A stretch of DNA of 64,000 bases from Gnetum montanum. Taxonomy: Eukaryota; Streptophyta; Gnetopsida; Gnetales; Gnetaceae. The stretch's first letter is position 1. Each line of letters starts with the position of its first letter. The notes under the pieces were generated by a model. That model searched no databases, had not been told where the DNA came from, and saw nothing but the letters and a program-made list of their open reading frames with translations. The DNA lies in NCBI GenBank assembly GCA_015680685.1, contig MNCI01004986.1, positions 17,084-81,083 of the forward strand. The letters run 5' to 3'. The translations under genes were made by a program, and so were the position numbers. Shown here piece by piece: positions 46,904 through 58,497 of the stretch.

Positions 46904-48505
46904 TGTAACAACGGAAAATGTCAACAGCTGGAATACCAAACAAAATCTGTGTACACAGTCTTAACCACAGATCCGTGCGAGGGCTATGCTGGAGAAAAGA
47001 AATCCGCAGTGCCCTGAATGGTCTTGTCGATTAGACAGGGACTTACTAAATCAGTAAATCGACGAAGATTATAGGTGTTTTGTGGAACAATTTGATTCGA
47101 TAAATCACGAAAGGAGAGGAAAACAATGTAGATAAATTTTAATAATGACAACGTTAACATGACAAAGGGAATCGGATTTAAGAGAAATGCGTGATTTCAA
47201 TATCTATACTTTGACCCAAAAAATGAGTACTTTGTATACAAAGTTACAATGGGAAGATTATGATTATCTTGTGCGAAACATACACAAAATAATAAGAAAA
47301 CTATTTAACAAGGAGTGTAGAATGGAGCTCGGTCTACCTTGTAAGCCAAAGATGGAGTGCAAGGAAGGTCAAGCCCGGATGTCTATCAACCAACTGTGTC
47401 TGATCAATAGGTCTTGCCAACCGCACGAGATGATCTCTCGATCTCCGATCTATCTTCTTCACTTTGGGTAATCTCTGCTCAAAATTGCCATGGATCACTG
47501 ATGGGAGAACTGTACTTTCACCAAAAGGTATGATCGCTCCTGCTGCCAATTCTTGAAAAATGTCTCTTGTTTCTGCTCAAGGATGATAACTGCTAAAAGT
47601 TGAAGATGCCAGCCGTTGCTCTTCTCCAAAAAAAAGAAAAGAGGTCCTCGCTTTTCTTTGCCAACTGGGGTATTTATAAGTTCAACAACATGTAGAAAGG
47701 GCACGGCCTTGATGACATGTGTCCCAAACTTTCTAGATACCGTTGACTTGACAAACTGGTTATGCGACATCACATTGCAATGTACGCTATCAACACTTTT
47801 GCCGAAGATGCTTCATGATAACGCACAATATGCTTATCAGTGTATTGTGCATATGGATAGCAAATGCATAACTGCTTTAGCCAGCTTTACACTATATTAC
47901 ACTTGTTTATGCTGCGTCGTGTGGTAGAGCATAACAAAACATGGAAATAGTGAGTCAAGTTGTTTTATGCTCATTTATGCAGCAAAGCATAGTGAAGCAT
48001 AAAAAATGATCAACTCGACAATAAATTACACTGATGTACGCTGCGTAGCATAATGAGCGTAAGGTGATCAATCTTTAAAAAGAAAGGAGCCGATCTGTCG
48101 TGCTTCCTTTGGACTTTCCCTTTGACCTTTTTGAAGCTCATTACACTGCCTTGCGTAACAGAGCGTAAATCCGACCCTAGACAAAAAACTTAGCAGGATA
48201 TGCGAGAAGTCGCATATTACGCTACTTAGGCCTTAAGCTTCACCAAATCTGCTGAAGTGAGTTACCTTTTGATGTCAGACTATATTAAGCAGAATTACGC
48301 TAAGCATCATTACACTATGTTGCGTAATGTAGCGTAAAGACAGAAAACATAGTAAAATTGAAATTCGTAAGGAACTTGGAGACTTGATGCCGGGTGTCGT
48401 TTCACCTTGCTTTGCCTTGTTCTACGTTCTGGAATTCTATCACGAACTTTTGCCCAAATCGTGAATCTTCACCTGAGGCCGATTCACAATTTCCACGGTG
48501 TTTCA
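46904..48505 (-). repeat. 5' LTR of element T (1602 bp)
   Basis: TGTAACAACGG to CCACGGTGTTTCA, followed by ATACC. Partner of 30415-32017. Confidence 0.93.
47671..47678 (-). promoter_or_regulatory. TATA box of element T 5' LTR
   Basis: Minus-strand TATAAATA in AACTTATAAATACCCC; conserved in the 3' LTR at 31183-31190. Confidence 0.6.
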
Positions 48506-48510
48506 ATACC

Positions 48511-48960
48511 CATTTCACTTTACTAATGAATAGGTAAAAATAAAGTGCTTGAGAAAGTAAAATATTAAGCTTAGAAATAGTAAAATTAGGCTAAGTAAAC
48601 AAAAGAAACTAAGTGGATGCTTCAATGATGGGAAATAGTCTCATTCTTTATTGCCATCACAACTTATGCCCAAGTACAACTTGTTCAAATAAAGACACCA
48701 ATCAACTATCACACATCACACTATGAGCATTCACTCTCTATCGCTAAGTTTAAGTCTAAGAAATCAAACTACAAGAGTTATGTTACAAGTGAAATGAAAA
48801 GCTATTGGATTGTGTTTCCAAGTATCATATTGATAAGGATACACACATCCCTAGACATTGTACTAACTTTGACATATCATGTGTTGTGACATCATATCAA
48901 CAACATCGTTGATATGACATCATTGCTACGATGTCCTATTGTAATTAAATTTTAATTTAC
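48511..48960 (-). repeat. solo LTR H, right part
   Basis: Continues 29967-30414 after element T and the second ATACC. It ends before TATAC (48961-48965), which repeats 29962-29966. Across the pair the Helitron reading frame resumes (NVSQEVY then EKVLIN), confirming the insertion point. Confidence 0.78.
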
Positions 48961-50855
48961 TATACACCTCTTGAGAAACATTGAATGTGTAGAAAACATC
49001 ATTGCAGTTTACCAAAGGAAGCTCATACAACATGTGATAGACCTCCATAGCATAAATGTCTCTATCTACAGTAGCATTCATCATGAGCCTTTTATAGACT
49101 GATAAAGAACCCTCATGAGGATCCCTTGACTCTAAAATTTATAGTAACTTGTCATGAAAAGATTGTGATTTCTTCTTTCATTTAGTTGCATATTTCACCA
49201 TATATTTTATGACAACATATTGTGACATTACTAGCTAAAAATATGTATTTTCCCTCTATGTTTGAAACATTATTCTATTATGAACATTAAGCTTTGAATT
49301 TTTTCTTCAAGCAACATAAGTAATCTCATTAATATTTTCTAGATCTCTTTGAAGCGTGGATTCTAAAGATAACAACCAAGGAACATTGTACCTAGAATTA
49401 AAAGATGTGGACGTTGAATATCTATATAATTTTTATTTCAAGATAAATTAAAGTTTACCTACGAATAAAAATGAATGCAATGGTGAGGAAATAGTAAGGA
49501 AATAACAATTCTATTAGAATGTGGTACTTGGAACTTCTTTTCCATTACGTTTTCTTAAGTATGCATTAGGTTTGTAGATAGTATGTCTTTGAATAGCATT
49601 AAGAAAATCAACATGATCAATTTCCATATCCATACATCATAGTTGTTTAGTATTCAACTCACATGGATGATGCAGCATATTTACACGTAAAGCCTAAGTG
49701 GGAAGACAAATTAAAAGATATAATAATGAAGAAATTAATATTTGCATATTCCAAGAAATACAAGCAAAAAAAGTTTGTAAAAAGAACATGAAAGATAAAA
49801 TAGAACTTACATCATTTAGATGTCCATTAGCTATAAATCTTAGATTCCATGTATTTGTAATTGAATAAAAAATTCCTTTGTCCTATGCATGATGTGAGGA
49901 TCATTATGGTTGACTTCATCTACTTTTGGAGCACCTTGTATCCACAAGAAAACATGCACATGTGGGGATCCATGATGCTACCACTCATATTATGTCTTGT
50001 AGTCAACAACATGGAATTCATTCATTAAAACCATTTTAAGAAAGGCAATGTGATGAAGATGCATGAACTTAACAACTATATGTGGATTTTCTATGATATT
50101 GCTCTACCTTCAACATTTCAGTTCTGATGAGTTCTTAGGTGGATCTCCTTCCATTAGATTATGTAACTTAGGCCAATTGAGATCTGTTGCATTCAAAGTA
50201 AAAATATAGTAGGTGTTCCAAATTGATTCACCATGTCAGTTAGCTACGCTTTACATTTTCTCTGATAAGATGATGAACTACAAATGGTGGTGCCATATTG
50301 CATCAAATTGTCAACAATGACATGTGATGGAGCCTTATGCAATTACTGTTGTAGTTCCTCAATAGTTATGGATGCATTAAAAATATTTTCTAAAAAACAT
50401 ACAAAGGTAGATTCCATTTTGCATCTCCTTCGAATGATATTATAGATATAATACCTAAAAATAAATCATACAATGTTGCTATAATGTTTTAAAAAATATA
50501 ATGAATAATGAAAATAACAAACAAATTAAGAAATAATAGTCACCTGAAACACTTGTGGTGTCGAAATTGATCATCTTTGTAATGAATAAAATGTTTTGCA
50601 TATTTATGTAGTTTGACATCTTTAAGTCTTTATTCAAGAAAATCACATTTTCCTTGAAGAAAAAGACTTGGGAATGCCATCGTAAATAATCCCATCATGT
50701 TAAAATCATTAATAGGAGAATCAAACATGAAAGGCCACCGAGAAATGTCTAAATCCTACAATGATGGGTTATGCATTCATGTTTTTATCTAATCAATTTT
50801 CTTTCTTACAATTCAAAGATGTTGTGCGATTGACGATGTATGATTGATAATGTCT
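48961..50855 (-). pseudogene. Helitron Rep-helicase gene, Rep (HUH) part
   Basis: Minus strand, right to left. SPINDFNMMGLFTMAFPSLF (about 50660-50720) matches the 'PINEF...AFP.LFP.G..DF' block before plant Helitron Rep domains. The nuclease block is GSPHVHVFLWIQGAPKVDE (about 49915-49971), with the H-V-H of the HUH metal site intact. NATVDRDIYAMEVYHMLYEL (about 49020-49085) and FNVSQEVY close the part. Rep would cut and join single strands in rolling-circle transposition. Stops and frameshifts are scattered. The protein continues at 29966 leftwards. Confidence 0.88.
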
Positions 50856-51040
50856 NCAATAGTCTAATAATTAGAGTAATTACTTAAAGTAGCATATCTA
50901 ATAGTGCTCAAGTAATGTGTGCTTGGAAATCCCAAAAGTAGTACACAAGGTCCAAGATGCATATGGATGATTAAGGATAGATACTCATTGCACTTAGGCT
51001 AGCTTAGATTTTACTTTATGTTGCCTATTAGCTTAATTAN
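50856..51040. other. inverted contig fragment between two Ns
   Basis: 50857-51039 (183 bp) is the reverse complement of 51219-51401 with a single mismatch, bounded by N at 50856 and 51040. The LTR bases that should lie here (the first about 60) are missing. A scaffolding artefact is the simplest reading. Confidence 0.85.
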
Positions 51041-52035
51041 ATCCGATTGAACTCTGTAGATAGACTAGTTGTGGCACCTAGATAATTATACGTTGATTGT
51101 AGTGCATTATCTTCCCACTTGGATGAGTATTTACTTTTTCATGTATGGTTTAGTCCAGAGTGAGGTGTATGATGTGATTTTAAACTAGGCTACTCCTAAA
51201 GACAATGGGAAAAAATCTTAATTAAGCTAATAGGCAACATAAAGTAAAATCTAAGCTAGCCTAATTGCAATGAGTATCTATCCTTAATCATCCATATGCA
51301 TCTTGGACCTTGTGTACTACTTTTGGGATTTCCAAGCACACATTACTTGAGCACTATTAGATATGCTACTTTAAGTAATTACTCTAATTATTAGACTATT
51401 GTGTAATCTACCCTAACACAAGTAACTGTTCCCACTTCCTAGACACATCCTGAACTTTGTGCAAACAGTGCTGGGCTATCAAATGCTAGTTGTTTCTAAG
51501 CTACTAAGTGTCACACGTATGCTTGAAGGGGTCATGCTTATGTAATTTAATGGTTTGCTTAATTGATCAAAATGAATTGCTATGCTAATAACATGAATGT
51601 AAAGTGCATAAAATAAAATAAAATAAAATAAATGCATAAGAAAAAAAATCTCAAGTGCTGCAAGGATGAATCAAAGAGCTCGTCTTTATTGGCAACACAA
51701 TAGTGTGCTCAGGTACATCAATGCTTGAATAAAGATCCATCCACAGTTAGACCTCCTGCTGTAGGAACTTGGAAAATATTCTAACTTTCAAACAAACTGT
51801 AAGAATTTCACTACTTGACTACTAAAAGACTCTCTCCCAATTGTGCGCCTGGGCGCTGTATTTATAAACTTGGGAGTAACTACTCTAATAATTAGAGTAA
51901 CTGATCTAATAATTAGAATAACTGCTAGAGTAACCACTAGAGTAACTACTCTAATAATTAGAATAACTGTTGGAGTAACTGCTAGAGTAACTACTCTAAT
52001 AATTAAAATAACTGCTAGAGTAACTACTCTCATCA
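51041..52035 (-). repeat. 3' LTR of element E (left end missing)
   Basis: Ends CTACTCTCATCA at 52035, followed by the polypurine tract (minus ATATGGGGGTA). TATA box (minus) at 51859-51866, (AAATA)n near 51609-51635. Its U3 (51884-52030) is built of tandem AGTAACTACTCTAATAATTA-type units in place of the GATATC motifs of A and B. Confidence 0.85.
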
Positions 52036-54010
52036 TACCCCCATATTTGAATGAAAACTCGTCCTCGAGTATAGAAGAAGAGGAACAAGTTCTTTACAAA
52101 ATATATTAGGGGGATGTGGACTTATTTGACCAACATGTAGAGTAACATAGAGAAAATAGAAAAATACAGAAGTGCCTGAGCATACAATATTACAATTTTG
52201 TACAAAACTGGTGTTCATGACAATTAGGAAAGAACACCAATGGAACCAAAGGACATCCAACCCCTCTTGACAATAGAAGAATGAGGGAGAGGTAAAAGAG
52301 ATCCAGCAGTCATGAACAATCTCCTATGAGTGATATGGTTGCATCCTCCTTGGTGATGATAGTTTTTCTTCCAATCCATGCTTCCCACTACAATCACAAC
52401 AAAACCAAGGATTAGCATATATAGTACATAAATAATGGCTAAATACCTTGTCTCGATGGTAATTTTATCTAGCCATGTTATGATTGTGATAGGTTTCTAG
52501 CTTGATATTGTTAGTGGAAAGACTAACGAATGGGTTAAATAATAGAAGCGATCCATATAATTCAGAGAAATTTTGATACAAGGAGTAGCAAAAAGAGGGT
52601 ATTCACAACAATAAAAAGGGTACATACAATTTGGATGAAATGGATGGGGTAAATAAAAAGAATTTGATTATAACAATGCCTAAGGATAAAGAACTTAACT
52701 TAACCAAACCAAAATATATGCAAGTGGGCCCTCCCCAAAGCAAGCACAGGCCTTCTATGCCCTTGCATAACTTCAAACCAAGGAGTCCATGGGCTCCATG
52801 GATGATTAATGATTATGGAGAGCTAAGTGCAAAAACCCAATAGTGACTAACTGAGAAATTAGACACATCAAACATGAACATTGAATCAAAACATGAAACC
52901 AGCAGGGAGGTGAGACATGGAAAGCATAGATGGATGATAGAGAGAGTGTAATGGAGTTCCTAATTATGGTCACATACAGTCCCTTGTGGAGTTTGTGATT
53001 AAATGACTTGGTAGGATCCATCCTCAGTCTAGATCAAAACCAATCACTTTTAATGACTTTGCATCAACATTCTAAGGCAAGTCCATCTCTTGAGACACAA
53101 GAATGTTCCTACAAAATAACCATCATTCCAAATAGGAGAGAAGGTAGGAAGTGTGAAAGGGCCTTAGTTAGAGGAGACAAGACAATTCTCATAACCAATG
53201 CATGTAGCCCTTTTATTTGGTCTAAGGGCTGTGCTTTGAATTTCCATGTTGTTTTTGTTGTTTTTTGAATGGGAATCACACCATGCAAAGACCCATGCAT
53301 TTTTTTTTGGTCGAAGAGGTGTGCTTTGAATCCTCATCTTTCTTTTTGTTTTTTTTTTTTTTTTTTTTTTGTAATGAGGATCATACCATGCAAGGACTTA
53401 TTTGACTTCCTATTATGAAATGATGTAGAATGGTGAGAAGCTTACAAGAACACTCCTGCACATAGGAAAATAGAAAAGCACAATGAAAAAACCGCATTCC
53501 TTTGAAGCCACACCCTATCCAAACCTTTGAATCCTTCCCAATTTTGAAAACTAGACAAGTCACCAATTTATTAGAGTTACATTAATGGAGAATAGATTGC
53601 ATGCTTCCAAAATAAGGAAAACCATAGAGTATGTGGATGGGTGGATGATGTGGACTCACTACCTATTATAGGAAAAGAAACCATGTCCTAGTTGTCAATA
53701 ACAACATTCAAAGTCAGAAACCAGACATCAACAATGAAATTACAAATAAAGCATATCACCATCAAGTAGTGCATTACCATTGTACCTACGACGTTATTAG
53801 CAAAAAGAGTAGAGAATTATACCAAACATAAGAAATACAAAGAAAGTAAAAGAGTATTTAATAAATATTAAATATACTAACGATGGTGTAAAACAAAAAC
53901 TTAGAAAAGATCAATAATCCTAAAAAATAAAAATATGTAAAACAAATAATATGAAAACAAAAAGTTGTAAAACCAAAAATGTGTAAAAAAAATAATTGAA
54001 AAGACACTTA
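52036..54010 (-). other. 3' noncoding region of element E
   Basis: Aligns with 17463-19480 of element B. Poly-T run at 53349-53370. No protein seen. Confidence 0.75.
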
Positions 54011-56468
54011 AGAATTCTAGAAATTAGAATGGGGGGTAACCCCCATGACTAAACATTTGGTCATGGATAGGATTAATAATTGGAAGATTTGGATCCATGC
54101 ATGTTGGAAATATTTGGATTTGGTCATATTCAAACCATTAGGTGTATTTTGGTATGGTTGTAGGAATGTGCCCAAATTGGGGTTCACACACTTGATTAAA
54201 GTAGGCATTGTGGGGTAGATTATAAGATGTGGTCATGTGATAAGAAGCTGACCCACCATGGCACCTGTGACCATAAGATGACATGTAAGGATCAATATGT
54301 CTGCTCTTGTGGTTACATTCATTAGGTCGCATGATTTTTGGAGTATTAATTGATGGCCTGGATAAGGTAATAGGAGGTGTTGAGTTTGAAGAGGAAGGTG
54401 CATCACAGTGTTGGGCTTGTGCTGAGTTGGAGGATGCAATGGTTTCAGAACCATGCTGTCTCTTTCTATGGCCATGCGTAAAGAAAGGATGCTTCTGATG
54501 TTGTGAAGGAATCCCATTATTGTTGACAATAGTAGCACAAGTAATGTTTGTGGGTTGGTGCTGTGGTCCAAAACCTTTTGATACTACTGGTGGTGATGTA
54601 GGAGGAGGTGAAGGATGAGAGTACTGAGAGCCAGGAGAAATATAAGGAACAAGAGGTGGCGATCTCATAGGAGAGGACATGGGTTGTTGATACTTGGGAG
54701 AGTGATAATAATGAGGTGAAGTAGAGGATGTTGATTTAGTTGAAGAAATAGGATGTTAAACATGATAAGCACTTGGTTTCGGATGGTATGAAGGGAGTGG
54801 CTAGTTTGGCAATGGCCTTCCCCATGACTAGGGGTTTTTCCCCTACAGTTGAGCATAATAATAAGGCCAGCAAGAATGTTCCCATAGATAGTACGATGAG
54901 TTGTGGGATTGCCCATAAAATTGTGAAATAGTAATGCACCCAACCATGTACTTCTATACAAAATTTGGATGTAAAATTCTTCCCTGATGCTCATGTAGAT
55001 GTGACAAGATTGGGCATTGGCGTTGTAGGTGATCATATAGGCAAACATCACATTGATACATATGTTTTGTGGTTGAGCCCCTATCCTTATTTTGTTCAAC
55101 CCTTCTTTTTGATTGTTGGATGATGTTTTTTCCTGTTTATAGGTTTGGTATCCTCTATTTGTTTTGGTTGTCAAAGTTATCTTACATGGGTCTCCCTCTA
55201 ATAATGTCTGCATATTCTCTACATTTTTCATGTGCCCACTTTGTCATCTTGTTGATCTTTGCCTTGATTTCATTTGGTTATTTTTGTATTGGCAAAGGTA
55301 GGGATGGTTTCACCTCGTTGAGATGAGTTGATTTTTCCTATTTATGATTATGGACCTTTGTTACTTCAAGAGTTTGATCTTGTTGAGGTTTTTCAACACT
55401 CTTCCATTTGGCTATTTCTCCTTCTTCTTTTGCTACTCACTTAATAAGCTCTTGGAATTGATGGGTTCGTAGTTCATATAGTTGACCTAGGGCATACATC
55501 CCTAGGATCTCCCTTGTTTCATTACGGAGCCCATCCATGATGTGATACATTAGCCTTTCCTCATAGAACCCATGGCTTGGGCATTTTTTTAACAAAGAGT
55601 AACATCTTTCCAAGGCCATGTCCAAGGGTTCATGTTTCCCTTGTTTCCATTCTTGGATTTGTCTCCTCAAGGCTGACATTCTTGCATAGGTTTAATTTCT
55701 TTCATTGAAGAGGCTTACCATTGTAGGCCAACGTTGAATTGAATTTGATTTTAAAGACCTATACCACACTTTAGCTTGACCAGTGAGTGTCATAGGGAAC
55801 AACTTAAGCCTTTACCATCCATTCTCAACATTGTTCCATACGCAGGCACCATAGAAGATTTATAAATGATGTTGTGGATCTGAATTATAACCTCCTGAGA
55901 ATGTGGAAAATTTGTTTAAATCAAGCTTAGGTAGATGGATTTCCTTGCGATCCCTACGGGAAATTTGAATGGCCTCTTGTATATGCATTAGGCTATTAAT
56001 GGCTAGTAGGGGTTCATTGTCACTAAGTAGGTTATAAGTTTGTGAATTGGGATGATGTTGTCTTTGTTCATGTTGGTGTTCTTGACTTTGCCCATGAGTT
56101 TGATTTTTATTTCTATGCCAATCCCTTAAGGAATAGTCATCTATGTCACAACCTAACATTGAAAGAGCAGAGAAAGAGAGGGAACTAAAAAACTCATCAT
56201 GACTTTTGTAAGTCTCCCAATCATCCCTTGATATATTCTTGCTACCCATTGAGAAGGTCCTAGGCCTTATAGGCCTCCTCATTCTAGGGGATGTCCCATC
56301 TTCACTAGAGGTGTCTGAGTTGGATGACAAAAGTCCTTGAGTATCATTGGGGTGTCTATGAACATATGAAACTCCAGCATAAGATTGAGTACTTCAAACT
56401 TCTTTGTTGGTTCTGCAATGAATTACCTTGCTAAATGTTGTGTTATCACTATCTTAAGAAAGAGACAT
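54011..56468 (-). pseudogene. gag: gag of element E
   Basis: Minus strand from an ATG at 56468 (soon stopped by TAA). A Ser/Arg/His-rich N-terminus (55860-56330) has a 'HPNSQTYNLLSDNEPL' stretch. The capsid core has KLKLFPMTLTGQAKVWYRSL (about 55750-55810) and RRQIQEWKQGKHEPLDMALE (about 55610-55670). The knuckle CDVCLYDHLQRQC lies near 55020-55060 (CX2CX3HX4C). A Pro/Ser/His-rich tail spans 54138-54680. Its core differs clearly from the A/B/F gag, so it represents a separate subfamily. Several stops and frame changes. Confidence 0.82.
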
Positions 56469-56583
56469 GGTTGTGAATTATGTGTGACTTAATTGAATTT
56501 AATTTTTTTGTATAAAAGATATATTGTTAATAGCCTATTATAATGATCTTGTATGATATAACTAATCTAGATAACTATCACCA

Positions 56584-56601
56584 TCCTCAGCAACGAGACC
56601 A
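56584..56601 (-). promoter_or_regulatory. primer binding site of element E (tRNA-Asp, decayed)
   Basis: Minus strand TGGTCTCGTTGCTGAGGA, one base from the LTR. Confidence 0.75.
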
Positions 56602-56602
56602 A

Positions 56603-57349
56603 TGATGAGCAGTGAGGTACCCCTATGGTCAACCATACGAATATGAGCGTGTACACACGATCTAGTGTGACTCCATGGATGGGCTAGTTGTGGCACCTAG
56701 ACAATTATATGTTGATCACAATTCATTGTCTTCCCACCTAGACTAGTATTTGCTTTGTCACTTATGGTTTAGTCTAGAGTATGGTGTATGATCTAATTTT
56801 AAACTAGGCTACTCCTAGAGAGAATGGGAAATAATCTTAATTAAGTTAATAGGCAACATAAAGTAAAATATAAGCTAGCCTAAGTGTAATGAGCATCTTT
56901 CCTTAATCATCCATATGCATCTTGGACCTTGTGTACTACTTCTGGGATTTCCAACCACACATTACTTGAGCACTACTAGATATGCTACTAGGTTATCAAG
57001 TAGTTACACTTAAATGTTTGTAATTAAGTCATTACTCTAATTGTTAGAATATGGTCTAATCTAGCCTAACATAAGTAACCATCCCCACTTCCCAGATACA
57101 TCCTAAACTTTGTGCAAACACTACTGGGCTATCAAATGCTAGTCGTTTCTAACTACCAAGTGTCACACATATGCTTGAAGGGGTCATGCTTGTGTAATTT
57201 AATGGTTTTCTTAATTGATCAAAATGAATTGTTATGCTAATAACATGAATGTAAAGTGCATAAAATAAAATAAAATAAAATAAATGCATAAGAAAACAAA
57301 TCTCAAGTGCTGCAAGGATGAATTAAAGAGCTCATCTTTATTGCCAACA
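56603..57349 (-). repeat. 5' LTR of element E, main part
   Basis: Starts TGATGAGCAGTGAGG and matches the 3' LTR up to N 57350. Its remaining 268 bases are present in reverse orientation at 57494-57761. Confidence 0.82.
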
Positions 57350-57350
57350 N

Positions 57351-57493
57351 CTAAGAAGAGTAGATCAAATGAGCACTGAGTATAATTTCATTGTTAATAA
57401 GAGATGGGTTTATGAAGTCTTGCTTTTTAAGAAGGCAAATGATCCATACTATCAGGATGTCGAGATCGATATGTATGCATTAGATGATGTTGC
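57351..57493 (+). pseudogene. Helitron DUF6570-like N-terminal fragment on a flipped contig
   Basis: As shown, the + strand reads VNKRWVYEVLLFKKANDP then YYQDVEIDMYALDD. This matches the DUF6570-type block of Helitron proteins (VRR--V--AL-WLK-NNP-Y-D-EID---L--LP). The rest of the gene is on the minus strand; the adjacent LTR piece (57494-57761) is also reversed relative to its own LTR. Flipping 57351-57761 restores both, so the true strand is minus. Confidence 0.75.
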
Positions 57494-57761
57494 TGATACC
57501 AGAGTAGTTGCTCTAGTAGTTATTCTAATTATTAGAGTGGTTACTCTAGCAGTTATTCTAATTATTAGAGTAGTTACTCTAGCAGTTACTCTAATTAGTA
57601 GAGCAATTACTCCCAAGTCTATAAATACAACGCCCAAGCACAAAATTGGGAGGAAGTCTTTTAACAATCAAGTAGTGAAACTCTTGAAGTTTGTTTGAAA
57701 GTTAGAATATTTTCCAAGTTCCTACAGCAGGAGGTCTAAGTGTGGATGGATCTTTATTCAA
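57494..57761 (+). repeat. outer end of element E 5' LTR, flipped
   Basis: TGATACCAGAGTAGTTGC opens the LTR after GTTGC. U3 tandem repeats, TATAAATA near 57621 and CTTTATTCAA follow. This is the missing end of 56603-57349 in reverse orientation, between Ns at 57350 and 57762. Confidence 0.8.
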
Positions 57762-57762
57762 N

Positions 57763-58110
57763 AATAGGTGGTTAGATTCTTGGATGCATGTTATTTTCAA
57801 TGGAAAATCATTTGATCTCACAACCAAAACTATCTAAAATATTTTTTTTCCTTTTATTAATACACCTATTGCATGTTAGTCCTCTACTTCTTGTCGAATC
57901 CAATAATATGCCAAGAAAAATTTCATTACATACATGCATTTGCAAAACTTCTAACTATAGTATTTAAATTTTGTATCACATGAGTAATTTCTGTAGGTAT
58001 CTTTTACAAGTTTGGACAAGATTGAACAGGTTCTAAAGAAGGAATTTCCACTATTGGTATAGTGGCAACATTTGTAGCTTTGTGCATTCTATGAGATGAT
58101 TCATCCTCAT
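57763..58110 (-). pseudogene. Helitron N-terminal cysteine-motif fragment
   Basis: Minus strand reads RSRGLTCNRCINKRKKN then FSIENNMHPRI (about 57770-57880). This resembles the N-terminal C-x2-C region and 'ENNMDPG' block of plant Helitron proteins that precedes the DUF6570-like part. Roughly 80 residues between this and the flipped piece seem to be missing at the N. Sequence to about 58110 may be the start of the gene but is too decayed to fix. Confidence 0.55.
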
Positions 58111-58497
58111 GTTGATGTTGCCTTATTTAGCACTCACTCTCGTTATACTGCACTTATTGTTGATGTTATTGCAATTATTTTTCTACATCTATGATTTTTG
58201 GCATGAATGTAGCTTCAATAATATGCATAGATGCATTTGCAATGTCCTACAAGAGTCAAAAAATGTTAGGAAATGTGAATTACATATTGAATAATGTATA
58301 AAAATATACACTAACTTGAGTATGAGTAGACAATAATAACTTGAATTTCTTATTGATTATTTACATTATTATTATCAATAATGTGAATCAACCTAGAGGA
58401 TGAATTTCCAGGTGATGAGAGAAGATTTGAAGTTGATAGATCCTAAATAGTATTTGCAATGTAAGTATGTAAATAACACAATAATATTTACACACGT
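58111..58497. other. no gene seen
   Basis: AT-rich DNA between the Helitron N-terminal remnant and LTR G; possibly Helitron 5' noncoding sequence. Confidence 0.4.

Larger units (their letters stand above)
30415..48505 (-). mobile_element. complete Tat/Ogre-type Ty3/gypsy element T, 18.1 kb
   Basis: Direct LTRs at 30415-32017 (3') and 46904-48505 (5'), both starting TGTAAC and ending GTTTCA on the + strand, are flanked by the 5 bp duplication ATACC (30410-30414, 48506-48510). Primer site and polypurine tract are in place. Minus-strand order: gag, protease, a 6 kb block holding an opposite-strand spliced gene, RT-RNase H, a second archaeal-type RNase H, integrase, tandem repeats, 3' LTR. The second RNase H and the CX2H...GH...C gag motif place it in the Tat lineage, and its size fits Ogre. 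The first about 185 LTR bases differ at 18-20 sites, nearly all transitions, so it is old. Confidence 0.93.
51041..57349 (-). mobile_element. gag-only Athila-like element E
   Basis: Minus-strand element with 3' LTR 51041-52035, polypurine tract, 3' noncoding region homologous to those of A and B, gag, tRNA-Asp-type primer site and 5' LTR from 56603. Protease, RT, RNase H and integrase are absent: gag ends near 54100 and the 3' noncoding region follows at once. Both outer ends are damaged by contig joins (N at 51040 and 57350), so the target duplication cannot be read directly. It lies inside the Helitron gene between the DUF6570-like and Rep parts. Confidence 0.82.

Noticed and set aside
51788-52109. 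Repeat-rich ORFs in element E's LTR, and the tail of the ORF 57369-57698
   Set aside because: They translate the U3 tandem repeats of an LTR. In the second case only 57351-57493 is Helitron coding; the rest is LTR.
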